This document shows, one piece after another, positions 10,570 to 21,378 of a stretch of DNA of 64,000 bases; position 1 is the stretch's first letter; every line of letters begins with the position of its first letter. A program made the translations under genes and the position numbers. The stretch lies in contig OY783206.1 of NCBI GenBank assembly GCA_963678705.1, positions 19,107,807 to 19,171,806 of the forward strand, read 5' to 3'. The DNA comes from Panorpa germanica (lineage: Eukaryota; Arthropoda; Insecta; Mecoptera; Panorpidae). Under the pieces are notes generated by a model that was not told where the DNA came from, ran no database searches, and saw only the letters and a program-made list of their open reading frames with translations.

Positions 10570-11405
10570 CTAGCTTTTACCCCCGTCGCAAGCGACGTCT
10601 GTCTTTTGTGTGTGGCTTGAACTTCATGTAAAAATTTAAATTCCAGTAACGTTTACCCCCGTCGCAAAGCGAAGTCTTTTTGACGTGTATGATTTGAAAC
10701 CAATAAAATAATTCGTAATTACATTTCATATTTAACTGTTCTATGTTTAAATTGAAATAATAAATAAACTCGCGCACATATACATGACATATAAATTGAC
10801 TAAAAAAAATTATTTTTTTTAACAAAATAAAAAATATTTTCAATTTATGCGTTATTTGACCAACTTTTTTTCAAAATTTGGGATTTTTTTTTTCGATTCG
10901 TAAATAAGTTACCAAGATTAGCCTATATACAAAATTTCAACTTTCTGGCACAATTTTTACTCTCGGCAAATACTGCCCCCGTGCCCCCAAATAAAATTTT
11001 GGAATTTTGAATTTTTTTTTATTAATAATATACTTAATTATTCTAGAATCCAGAATATGAACTTTCTCCAAAGTTCCCTACCGGGCCCCCGAATTTCTTC
11101 AACCCCCCCTTTTTCACTTTTTGAATTTCTAATTTTTGAAAAATGTCAGCATTGAATACCTTAATACACATGCAAAATTTCAACTTTCTATCTTTTACGA
11201 ATTAAAAATAATACAGCAAAAAAGGGTTCACTTTTTTTCCAGTTTTTCCAAAATTACGGGTTTCCAGGAAATTCAGGGAAAAATCCGAGGACGCCAAAAG
11301 TCTTAGAATTTTTTTCTCTACGAAATAGGAAATTTTTAAAAACTTCCATGGAGCCGTTTTCGAGCTACCATACGAATCGCGTAAACATATAAGAATATAA
11401 GAATA
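10570..11405 (-). mobile_element. Non-autonomous Helitron, copy H
   Basis: Minus strand; 3' end CTAG at 10573-10570 with the GTCGC-TT-GCGAC hairpin, plus a second hairpin-like element about 80 bases inside. The 5' tip (TCCTATATT) is missing; the unit starts in the TATTCTTA tract and abuts copy I. Confidence 0.75.
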
Positions 11406-12296
11406 CTAGCTTTTACCCCCGTCGCAAGCGACGTCTGTCTTTTATGTGTGGCTTGAACTTCATGTAAAAATTTAAATTCCAGCAACGTTTACCCCCGTCG
11501 CAAAGCGAAGACTTTTTGGCGTGTATCATTTAAATCCAATAAAATAATTCGTAATTAAATTTCATATTTAACTGTTCTATTTTTAAATTGAAATAATAAA
11601 TAAACTCGCGCACATATACACACATATAAATTGACTAAAAAAATATTATTTTTTTATCAAAATAAAAAATATTTTCAATTTATTCCTTATTTGACCAACT
11701 TTTTTTCAAAATTTGGGATTTTTTTTTTCGATTCGTAAATAAGTTACCAAAGTTAGCCTATATACAAAATTTCAACTTTCTAGCACAATTTTTACTCTCG
11801 GAAAACACTGCCCCCGTGCCCCCAAATAAAATTTTGAAATTTTGAATTTTTTTTTATTAATAATATACTTAATTATTCTACAATCCAGAATATGAACTTT
11901 CTCCAAAGTTCCCTACCGGGCCCCTGAATTTCTTCAACCCCCCCTTTTTCTATTTTTGAAATTCTAATTTTTGAGAAATGTCAGCATTAAATAGCTTAAT
12001 ACACATGCAAAATTTCAACTTTCTATCTTTTACGACTTGAAAGTAATACAGCAAAAAAGGGCTCACTTTATTTCCAGTTTTTCCAAAATTACGGGTTTCC
12101 AGGAAATTCAGGGAAAAATTCGGGGACGCCAAAAGTCTTAGAATTTTTTTCTCTACGAAATAGGAAGTTTTCAGAAACATTGACGGAGCCGTTTTCGAGC
12201 TACCATACGAATCGCGTAAACATATAAGAATATAAACATATAAACATATAAGAATATAAGAAAACAAACATACACCTCGGACATTATAATATAAGA
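11406..12296 (-). mobile_element. Non-autonomous Helitron, copy I
   Basis: Minus-strand copy of about 891 bp with both ends: TCTTATATTATAATGTCC at 12296 preceded by A, and CTAG at 11409-11406. It too has two 3'-type hairpins (near 11,425 and 11,500). Confidence 0.8.
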
Positions 12297-13190
12297 TGAT
12301 AAGAATAGATTCAAACAGTTGGAACATTATATTATAGGATATTTTTTAAACTATAGCCCTATCTATATATTTCATATTTCTGGTCTTTGGCCCCCAGCGC
12401 CCGCCGCCTCTGGAAAGTTGCAATTTTCTATAGTGTGTCTTTAATGACACTCTATATAGGGCCCACGTTCCAAATATCAACGCTCTAGCTCTGTTGCGAC
12501 ATTGCCCCCAAAAAATCACGCCGCTACTGAATTAAAATTTTGGTAATCCAATTATTGGCTAACATGCGCAATTAGTGTCTTAATACATACCCTAAGTTAT
12601 AATACTACATTTTCAATATTTTTGTCTTTTACTGTCTCAACTCCCGCCGCCACTGGAAATTTGGGGCTGTTTATTTTTTTTCATTAATTACTGTCTACAG
12701 CGAGCCTACATATTAAATTTGAACGTCCTAACTCTATTCTAACATTGCCCTCAAAAATTCGCGCCGCTACTGAACTCAAATTTCAAATTTCCAACTATTC
12801 GAAAATGTGCACAATTATGATCTCAATACACACACCAAATTTCAGTTTTCTATCTTTTCTAGTTCGTCAGATATTTGCAAAAGTATTTTTTCGAATTTTC
12901 CAGTTTTTCCAAAATTACGGGTTTCCAGGAAATTCAGGGAAAAATCCGGGGACGCCAAAAGTCTTAGAATTTTTTTCTCTACGAAATAGCAAACTTTCAA
13001 GAACATTGACAGAGCCGTTTCCATTCTACCATACGAATTTCAGCAACAAACATATAAACATATAAACATATAAACATATAAACATATAAACATATAAATA
13101 TACAGTTGGAACATTATAATATAGGATAAGAATATAAGAATATAAGAATATAAGAAAACAAACATACACCTCGGACATTATAATATAAGA
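12297..13190 (-). mobile_element. Diverged Helitron copy with ~240-bp internal repeats, plus two 5' tips
   Basis: 12297-12339 is a minus-strand 5' tip (TCCTATAATATAATGTTCC preceded by A). 12340-13126 is a minus-strand copy whose 5' end is at 13126; its 5' half is family-like but its other half carries a ~240-bp repeat marked by GCCGCTACTGAA at about 12,522 and 12,763. The same repeat recurs at 27.2 kb and 39-42 kb. 13127-13190 is another minus-strand 5' tip. Confidence 0.65.
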
Positions 13191-13355
13191 TATTTTTTTG
13201 GTCAGTTTGTATGAAAAATTAATTGTTATTATACGTAAAATTAATATAGGACGAGTTTATTTATTATTTCAATTTAAAAATGGAATTAAATTTTGACATG
13301 AAATTCAAGCCACACACAAAAAACAGACGTCGCTTGCGACGGGGGTAAAAGCTAG
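13191..13355 (+). mobile_element. Helitron copy J, 3' fragment
   Basis: Plus-strand 3' end only, finishing with the hairpin and CTAG at 13352-13355. The next base starts TCCTATATTATAATG of copy K, giving an exact tail-to-head junction. Confidence 0.8.
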
Positions 13356-14131
13356 TCCTATATTATAATGTTCCAACTGTTTGAATCTATTCTTATATGT
13401 TTGGTACTGAATTTTGTATGGCAGCGCGAAAACGGCTCCAGGGAAGTTTTTAAAAATTTCCTATTTTGTAGAGAAAAAAATTCTAAGACCTTTGGCGTCC
13501 CCGGATTTTTCCCTGAATTTCCTGGAAACCCGTAATTTTGAAAAACTGGAAAAAAAGTGAGCCCTTTTTTGCTGTATTACTTTTAGTTGGTAAGAGATAG
13601 AAAGTTGAAATTTTGCATCTGTATTAAGGTATTCAATAATGACATTTCTCAAAAATTAGAAATTCAAAAATTGAAAAAGGGGGGGTTGAAGAAATTCGGG
13701 GGCCCGGTAGGAAACTTTGGAGAAAGTTAATATTCTGGATTCTAGAATAATTAAGTATATTATCAATAAAAAAAAATTCAAAATTTCAAAATTTTATTGG
13801 GGGGCACGGGGGCAGTATTTTCCGAGAGTAAAAATTGTGCTAGAAAATTGAAATTTTGTATGTAGGCTAACCTTGGTAACTTATTTACGAATCGAAAAAA
13901 AAAATACCAAATTTTAAAAAAAAGTTGGTCAAATAACGCATAAATTGAAAATATTTTTTATTTTTATAAAAAAAATATATTTTTTAGTCAATTTATATGT
14001 GTGGCGAGTTTATTTATTATTTTAATTTAAAAATAGAACAGTGAAATATGAAATTTAATTACGAATTATTTTATTGGATTCAAATGATACACGACAAAAA
14101 GACGTCGCATTGCAACGGGGGTAAGCTTTAG
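13356..14131 (+). mobile_element. Non-autonomous Helitron, copy K
   Basis: A 776-bp unit starting TCCTATATTATAATGTTCC directly after CTAG of copy J, with the normal body, a GTCGCATTGCAAC hairpin and a variant CTTTAG terminus. Confidence 0.8.
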
Positions 14132-14380
14132 GGATCTTATATTCTTATATGTTTGGTAGTAAATATTGTATGGCAGCGCGAAAACGGCTCTGTCAATGTT
14201 ATTGAAAATTGTCTATTTCGGAGAGAAAAAAATTCCAAGACTTTTGGCGTCCCCGGATTTTTCCCTGAATTTCCTGGAAACCCGTAATTTGGGAAAAACT
14301 GGAAAAAAAGTGAGCCTTTGACATGAAATTCAAGCCACACCCAAAAAACAGACGTCGCTTGCGACGGGGGTAAAAGCTAG
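14132..14380 (+). mobile_element. Miniature Helitron copy L with internal deletion
   Basis: Only 249 bp: the 5' 170 bases of the family join directly to the last ~70 bases (GACATGAAATTCAAGCC, hairpin, CTAG at 14377-14380). The join near 14,318 lacks the whole middle of the element. Confidence 0.75.
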
Positions 14381-15150
14381 TATTCTTATATTCTTATATT
14401 CTTATATGTTTGGTTCGAATTTTGTATGGCATCTCGAAAACAACTCCAGGGAAGTTTTTAAAAATTTCCTATTTCGTAGAGAAAAAAATTCTAAGACTTT
14501 TGGCGTCCCTGGATTTTTCCCTGAATTTCCTGGAAACCCGTAATTTTGGAAAAACTGGAAAAAAAGTGATCCCTTTTTTGCTGCATTACTTTTAAGTCGT
14601 AAAAGATAGAAAGTTGAAATTTTGCATGTGTATTAAGGTACTTAATGCTGACATTTCTTAAGAAGTAGAAATTCTAAAATTGAAAAAGGGGGGGTTGAAG
14701 AAATTCGGGGGCCCGGTAGGGAACTTTGGAGAAAGTTCATATTCTGGATTCTAGAATAATTAAGTATATTATTATTAAAAAAAAATTCAAAATTTCAAAA
14801 TTTTATTGGGGGGCACGGGGGCAGTATTTGCCGAGAGTAAAAATTGTGCTAGAAAATTGAAATTTTGTATGTAGGCTAACCTTGGTAACTTATTTACGAA
14901 TCGAAAAAAAAAATCCCAAATTTTGAAAAAAAGTTGGTCAAATAACGCATAAATTGAAAATATTTTTTATTTTGAAAAAAAAAAAATATTTTTTTAGTCA
15001 ATTTATATGTGTGTATATGTGCGCGAGTTTATTTATTATTTCAATTTAAAAATAAAACAGTTAAATATGAAATTTAATTACGAATTATTTTATTGGATTT
15101 AAATGATACACGCCAAAAAGACGTCGCATTGCGACGGGGGTAAACTCAAG
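14381..15150 (+). mobile_element. Non-autonomous Helitron, copy M
   Basis: 770 bp, starting in the TATTCTTA tract right after copy L's CTAG and ending GTCGC-AT-TGCGAC hairpin then CTCAAG. Confidence 0.78.
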
Positions 15151-15952
15151 TATATTATAATGTCCCAGGTGTATATTTATATTCTTATATGTTTATGTGT
15201 TTATATGTTTGGTTCGAATTTTGTATGGCATCTCGAAAACGGCTCCAGGGAAGTTTTTAAAAATTTTCTATTTCGTAGAGAAAAAAATTCTAAGACTTTT
15301 GGCGTCCCCGGATTTTTCCCTGAATTTCCTGGAAACCCGTAATTTTGGAAAAACTGGAAAAAAAGTGAGCCCTTTTTTGCTGTAATACTTTAAATTCGTA
15401 AAAGATAGAAAGTTGAAATTTTGCATGTGTATTAAGGCATTTAATGCTGACATTTCTCAAAAATTAGAAATTCAAAAATTGACAAAGGGGGGGTTGAAGA
15501 AATTCGGGGGCCCGGTAGGGAACTTTGGAGAAAGTTCATATTCTATATTTTAGAATAATTAAGTATAGTATTAATAAAAAAAAATTTAAAATTTCCAAAT
15601 TTTATTGGGGGGCACTGGGGCAGTATTTGCCGAGAGTAAAAATTGTGCTAGAAAGTTGAAATTTTGTATATAGGCTAATCTTGGTAACTTATTTACGAAT
15701 CAAAAAAAAAAATTCCAAATTTTGAAAAAAAGTTGGTCAAATAACGCATAAATTGAAAATATTTTTTATTTTGATAAAAAAAATATATTTTGTTTAGTCA
15801 ATTTATATGTGTCAATGTATATGTGCGAGTTTATTTATTATTTCAATTTAAAAATAGAACAGTTAAATATGAAATTTAATTACGAATTATTTTATTGGAT
15901 TCAAATGATACACGCCAAAAAGACGTCGCATTGCGACGGGGGTAAACTATAG
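15151..15952 (+). mobile_element. Non-autonomous Helitron, copy N
   Basis: 802 bp, starting TATATTATAATGTCCC at the CTCAAG of copy M, ending with a GTCGCATTGCGAC hairpin and CTATAG. Closely related to copy B. Confidence 0.78.
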
Positions 15953-16119
15953 TAGAGTTAAGTATGAATTGTAATTACGAATTATTTTATTGGATTCAAA
16001 TATACACGCCAAAAAGACGCTTTACGACGGGGGTAAACTCTGGTGGAATTAAAATTTTTACATGAAGTTCAAGCCACACACAAAAGACAGACGTCGCTTG
16101 CGACGGGGGTAAAAGCTAG
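15953..16119 (+). mobile_element. Helitron copy O, 3' fragment with two hairpins
   Basis: Only the 3' 167 bases: one hairpin-like GACGCTTTACGACGGGGG near 16,015, then about 75 bases, then the terminal GTCGC-TT-GCGAC hairpin and CTAG at 16,116-16,119. This ends the array. Confidence 0.75.
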
Positions 16120-16518
16120 TACAACATATAGTTACATATAGTTTGGAGAGTACATACCATTTAAAATTTATTTTACTTATTTAAAAAAAAACCCAAAGAG
16201 CCATTTCATTTATATGGACCATGATTGGGTATTGTATGCAAGTTCTTATATGTGCTGTAAATACTTATTTAAAACCCAAAGAGCCATTTCATTTATATGG
16301 ACCATGATTGGGTATTGTATGTAAGTTCTTATATGTGCTCCCAAGGTACATACCATTTGTATGTATCACCCATGATGGGTACTGTATGCGAAGTTGAGGT
16401 GCAACTTATGTTCAATACAGAACATATAATAAATAAAAAAATTGTCTGGTCAATAAATAAAAGGGCAATTTATGTTCAATACAGAACATAAAAACAAAAA
16501 TATATCTTCTGATAGTAG

Positions 16519-16610
16519 ACAACACAGTTAGCCGAGAAGCGTTAGTGCTTGACTCTGACAATTTACAGGTCTGGCTGCTGTGTTCCTGGGTTCGATCCCC
16601 GGGCCAGAAA
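16519..16610 (+). repeat. tRNA-like module, copy 1
   Basis: Contains an A-box-like TAGCCGAGAAGCG and a B-box GGTTCGATCCC; CTGGG and CCCGG can pair around the loop TTCGATC as a normal T arm. The TAGCCGAGAAGCG stretch resembles the D arm of Leu/Ser tRNAs. The acceptor ends do not pair, so it is a SINE-type or pseudo-tRNA sequence with a possible internal Pol III promoter rather than a working tRNA. Confidence 0.6.
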
Positions 16611-17390
16611 TATATTTTCTGAGTTAAGAAGTTTCTGGGTCTGGTAAAAATGTGTACCTATACAACATATAGTTACATATAGTTTGGAGAGTACATAACA
16701 TTTAAAACTTATTTAAATACTTATTTAAAAACCCAAAGAGCCATTTCATTTATATGGACCATGATTGGGTATTGTATGCAAGTTCTTATATGTGCTGTAA
16801 ATACTTATTTAAAACCCAAAGAGCCATTTCATTTATATGGACCATGATTGGGTATTGTATGCAAGTTCTTATATGTGCTGTAAATACTTATTTAAAACCC
16901 AAAGAGCCATTACATTTATATGGACCATGATTGGGTATTGTATGCAAGTTCTTATATGTGCTGTAAATACTTATTTAAAACCCAAAGAGCCATTTCATTT
17001 ATATGGACCATGATTGGGTATTGTATGCAAGTTCTTATATGTGCTGTAAATACTTATTTAAAACCCAAAGAGCCATTTCATTTATATGGACCATGATTGG
17101 GTATTGTATGCAAGTTCTTATATGTGCTGTAATTACTTATTTAAAACCCAAAGAGCCATTTCATTTATATGGACCATGATTGGCTATTGTATGTAAGTTC
17201 TTATATGTGCTCCCAAGGTACATACCATTTGTATGTATCACCCATGATGGGTACTGTATGCGAAGTTGAGGTGCAACTTATGTTCAATACAGAACATATA
17301 ATAAATAAAAAAATTGTCTGGTCAATAAATAAAAGGGCAATTTATGTTCAATACAGAACATAAAAACAAAAATATATCTTCTGATAGTAG

Positions 17391-17482
17391 ACAACACAGT
17401 TAGCCGAGAAGCGTTAGTGCTTGACTCTGACAATTTACAGGTCTGGCTGCTGTGTTCCTGGGTTCGATCCCCGGGCCAGAAA
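17391..17482 (+). repeat. tRNA-like module, copy 2
   Basis: Looks the same as copy 1 and lies exactly 872 bases downstream, within the second long unit. Same intact A- and B-box-like motifs and no acceptor stem. Confidence 0.6.
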
Positions 17483-19565
17483 TATATTTTCTGAGTTAAG
17501 AAGTTTCTGGGTCTGGTAAAAATGTGTACCTATACAACATATAGTTACATATAGTTTGGAGAGTACATAACATTTAAAACTTATTTAAATACTTATTTAA
17601 AAACCCAAAGAGCCATTTCATTTATATGGACCATGATTGGGTATTGTATGCAAGTTCTTATATGTGCTGTAAATACTTATTTAAAACCCAAAGAGCCATT
17701 TCATTTATATGGACCATGATTGGGTATTGTATGCAAGTTCTTATATGTGCTGTAAATACTTATTTAAAACCCAAAGAGCCATTTCATTTATATGGACCAT
17801 GATTGGGTATTGTATGCAAGTTCTTATATGTGCTGTAAATACTTATTTAAAACCCAAAGAGCCATTACATTTATATGGACCATGATTGGGTATTGTATGC
17901 AAGTTCTTATATGTGCTGTAAATACTTATTTAAAACCCAAAGAGCCATTACATTTATATAAACCATGATTGGGTATTGTATGCAAGTTCTTATATGTGCT
18001 GTAAATACTTATTTAAAACCCAAAGAGCCATTTCATTTATATGGACCATGATTGGGTATTGTATGCAAGTTCTTATATGTGCTGTAAATACTTATTTAAA
18101 ACCCAAAGAGCCATTACATTTATATGGACCATGATTGGGTATTGTATGCAAGTTCTTATATGTGCTGTAAATACTTATTTAAAACCCAAAGAGCCATTTC
18201 ATTTATATGGACCATGATTGGGTATTGTATGCAAGTTCTTATATGTGCTGTAAATACTTATTTAAAACCCAAAGAGCCATTACATTTATATGGACCATGA
18301 TTGGGTATTGTATGCAAGTTCTTATATGTGCTGTAAATACTTATTTAAAACCCAAAGAGCCATTACATTTATATGGACCATGATTGGGTATTGTATGCAA
18401 GTTCTTATATGTGCTGTAAATACTTATTTAAAACCCAAAGAGCCATTACATTTATATGGACCATGATTGGGTATTGTATGCAAGTTCTTATATGTGCTGT
18501 AAATACTTATTTAAAACCCAAAGAGCCATTTCATTTATATGGACCATGATTGGGTATTGTATGCAAGTTCTTATATGTGCTGTAAATACTTATTTAAAAC
18601 CCAAAGAGCCATTACATTTATATGGACCATGATTGGGTATTGTATGCAAGTTCTTATATGTGCTGTAAATACTTATTTAAAACCCAAAGAGCCATTACAT
18701 TTATATGGACCATGATTGGGTATTGTATGCAAGTTCTTATATGTGCTGTAAATACTTATTTAAAACCCAAAGAGCCATTACATTTATATGGACCATGATT
18801 GGGTATTGTATGCAAGTTCTTATATGTGCTGTAAATACTTATTTAAAACCCAAAGAGCCATTTCATTTATATGGACCATGATTGGGTATTGTATGCAAGT
18901 TCTTATATGTGCTGTAAATACTTATTTAAAACCCAAAGAGCCATTACATTTATATGGACCATGATTGGGTATTGTATGCAAGTTCTTATATGTGCTGTAA
19001 ATACTTATTTAAAACCCAAAGAGCCATTTCATTTATATGGACCATGATTGGGTATTGTATGCAAGTTCTTATATGTGCTGTAAATACTTATTTAAAACCC
19101 AAAGAGCCATTTCATTTATATGGACCATGATTGGGTATTGTATGCAAGTTCTTATATGTGCTGTAAATACTTATTTAAAACCCAAAGAGCCATTACATTT
19201 ATATGGACCATGATTGGGTATTGTATGCAAGTTCTTATATGTGCTGTAAATACTTATTTAAAACCCAAAGAGCCATTTCATTTATATGGACCATGATTGG
19301 GTATTGTATGCAAGTTCTTATATGTGCTGTAAATACTTATTTAAAACCCAAAGAGCCATTTCATTTATATGGACCATGATTGGGTATTGTATGCAAGTTC
19401 TTATATGTGCTGTAAATACTTATTTAAAACCCAAAGAGCCATTACATTTATATGGACCATGATTGGGTATTGTATGCAAGTACTTATATGTGCTCCCAAG
19501 GTACATACCATTTGTATGTATCACCCATGATTGGTACTGTATGCCAAGTTGAGGTGCAACTTATT

Positions 19566-19731
19566 TTCAATACAGAACATATAATAAATAAAAATTGTCT
19601 GGTCAATAAATAAGAGGGCAATTTATGTTCAACACAAGAACATAAAAAAAACAAAAATATATTTCTGAACATAAATTGCCCTCTTATTTATTGACCAGAC
19701 AATTTTTATTTATTATATGTTCTGTATTGAA
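19566..19731. repeat. Foldback at the end of the satellite array
   Basis: The left arm (about 19,566-19,632) and the right arm (about 19,666-19,731) are inverted copies of about 66 bases, with about 33 bases between. Landmarks are AATTGTCTGGTCAATAAATA on the left and its reverse complement on the right. The left arm is the normal end of a long unit; the right arm is an extra inverted piece. Confidence 0.85.
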
Positions 19732-19733
19732 CA

Positions 19734-21378
19734 GGATTTAATGTATTACAGAATCACGGATTTACTCTACTTAATTTAAATAATTAAAGTAACAAAATGA
19801 CTTTTTTATTTGTTAATATCTCTTAATATATAATGAGTTGTGAACAAATAATTGGACATTTGACGTCCTGGTAACTATCTATCAATATTTAGCCGGGTTT
19901 TATAGAAATTAAGACATTAAACAATAAATCAGAAATTCAAATCTTACATAGCTGCACCTTCGTACATTTTTCAATATTAACAAAAATAAATTAAAAAATG
20001 GACATATTGTAGCATATATAAAAATAATTCTTAACTTGATAGCATAGCATACTTATAACTTTAATCTCATTTATTTCAAAACTACTTTTATCGGCATGGT
20101 GTTGTAGAAAGAAAAACTATTCAATCGAATCGTGTGAAATTTTAATATGTTATTCACAACATCAATAGCTATATCGTTGGAACTAGAATCACTCTTTTAT
20201 TTGAATAATTTCGTATCTTTTGCATTAAATGAGTGGTAAAAAAACCAGTTTTGAGAATTTTAATTTAAAAAACGCGCCATTTTGTCAATTTTCAATTTTT
20301 TTTTATTTCCGACCATAACTGTTACTAAATCATACTAATTAATAATTTTCTTGGTTTTTATTTATCAGATAAATAGAAGAGCCAAAATCGGCAACACTAT
20401 CCAGGTCTACTTCAGCGCCATTTTTAACATATTTAACAATATTATTATTTCAAAAGAACTTTTTTGTATGTAGAATAAGTGTAATAATAAGCCTAAATAG
20501 TTAAAATATCGTTTTTCAATATTTTTATTATAAAAAAACAATCGCAAAATACCTTAAATTTTCGAGCTCTAGACCACCGTTCCCCCTTAAATTCAACGAA
20601 ATTAGCAAGACCAAGTACATGGAAATATTTGTAACAGAACGAATCGAAGATTTCATTAGATTGTTTTTTCACGTGCAGTTTTATCAATTCTCTACTAAAC
20701 TTTAGTTATGGCATAACTGAAGTTTATGTTAAAAACTGAGTAACCACAGTTAATGCAAAAGAGGTATTTTGCTCGACTCGAAAATAAGACATAGATCCCA
20801 CTGTTTTTTCCTCGCGGTTTTAATTCCATATACCAACACATGCGGACTACAATTGACACGTGAAATATTTGTAAACACAGAATGTATCATTTTCTTCATC
20901 AGAATGTTGCATTTTTAAAAATGTAATAGTAAAGAGAAATGGACACAAATGGAAATGAATTCAATGTATTACAGAATCACGGATTTATTCTACTTAATAT
21001 AGCTTCTAAAGCATTTTTTTGACCAATTTCGTTAGATTATAATAATACATTTTATGAAAATTAAAAATGGTATTAAAAACAAATATAATTATTGACTTAC
21101 TGACCTTATTCCTTTTTTATTAATAACTTTTATTGAAAATAACTGTAAACAATAATTGTTATATAACAATTACATATATTTCACAAAATAACAAAATTAA
21201 TAAACGTCTTTATGTTAACAAAATATTTAAAATATAGTTGCTAATGTCTCAACTCCGAACAAAGTGTAGATTCAAACTAAACAAAAACCAACCCTTACAG
21301 AGACTTGCAAAAAAAATTCCGAACTACTTACGAATCTACCCGATAAACCAGTTTTCAAAATGTGCAGAGTGGAGGGTA
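19734..21378. repeat. Unclassified repeat, block X (copy 1)
   Basis: Begins GGATTTAATGTATTACAGAA and corresponds to 45,917-48,487, with about 0.9 kb present there (46,227-47,155) and absent here. It contains a ~270-bp core (AATGACTTTTTTA, ATAATGAGTTG, GGACATTTGA) that also occurs in block Y and at 29.2 and 63.3 kb. An exon-like minus-strand ORF lies at 20,493-20,687. No terminal repeats or known transposon domain were recognised. Confidence 0.75.

Larger units (their letters stand above)
16121..19731 (+). repeat. 83-bp satellite array in longer units with a tRNA-like module
   Basis: The monomer is 83 bp (for example 16,251 to 16,333), with landmarks CCCAAAGAGCCATT, GGACCATGATTGGG and CAAGTTCTTATATGTGCTG. 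Monomers come in two variants, CCATTTCATTT and CCATTACATTT. Longer units start ACAACATATAGTTACATATA at 16,121, 16,664 and 17,536. The middle one is exactly 872 bp and holds six monomers followed by a unique ~190-bp segment and a tRNA-like module; the first holds about two monomers. The third has about 23 monomers (17,604-19,485) and ends in a foldback. The 64-residue ORFs at 16,297 and 17,169 are repeat sequence, not genes. Confidence 0.92.

Noticed and set aside
16519-16610. Functional tRNA gene
   Set aside because: Only the T arm and A/B-box-like motifs are convincing; the acceptor stem does not pair.
16297-17363. Two 64-residue ORFs starting MDHDW
   Set aside because: They are the same stretch of the 872-bp satellite unit; start and stop fall in repeat sequence.
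16121-19500. CRISPR-like regular repeats
   Set aside because: The 83-bp monomers are contiguous without unique spacers, the host is a eukaryote, and no cas-like genes are present.
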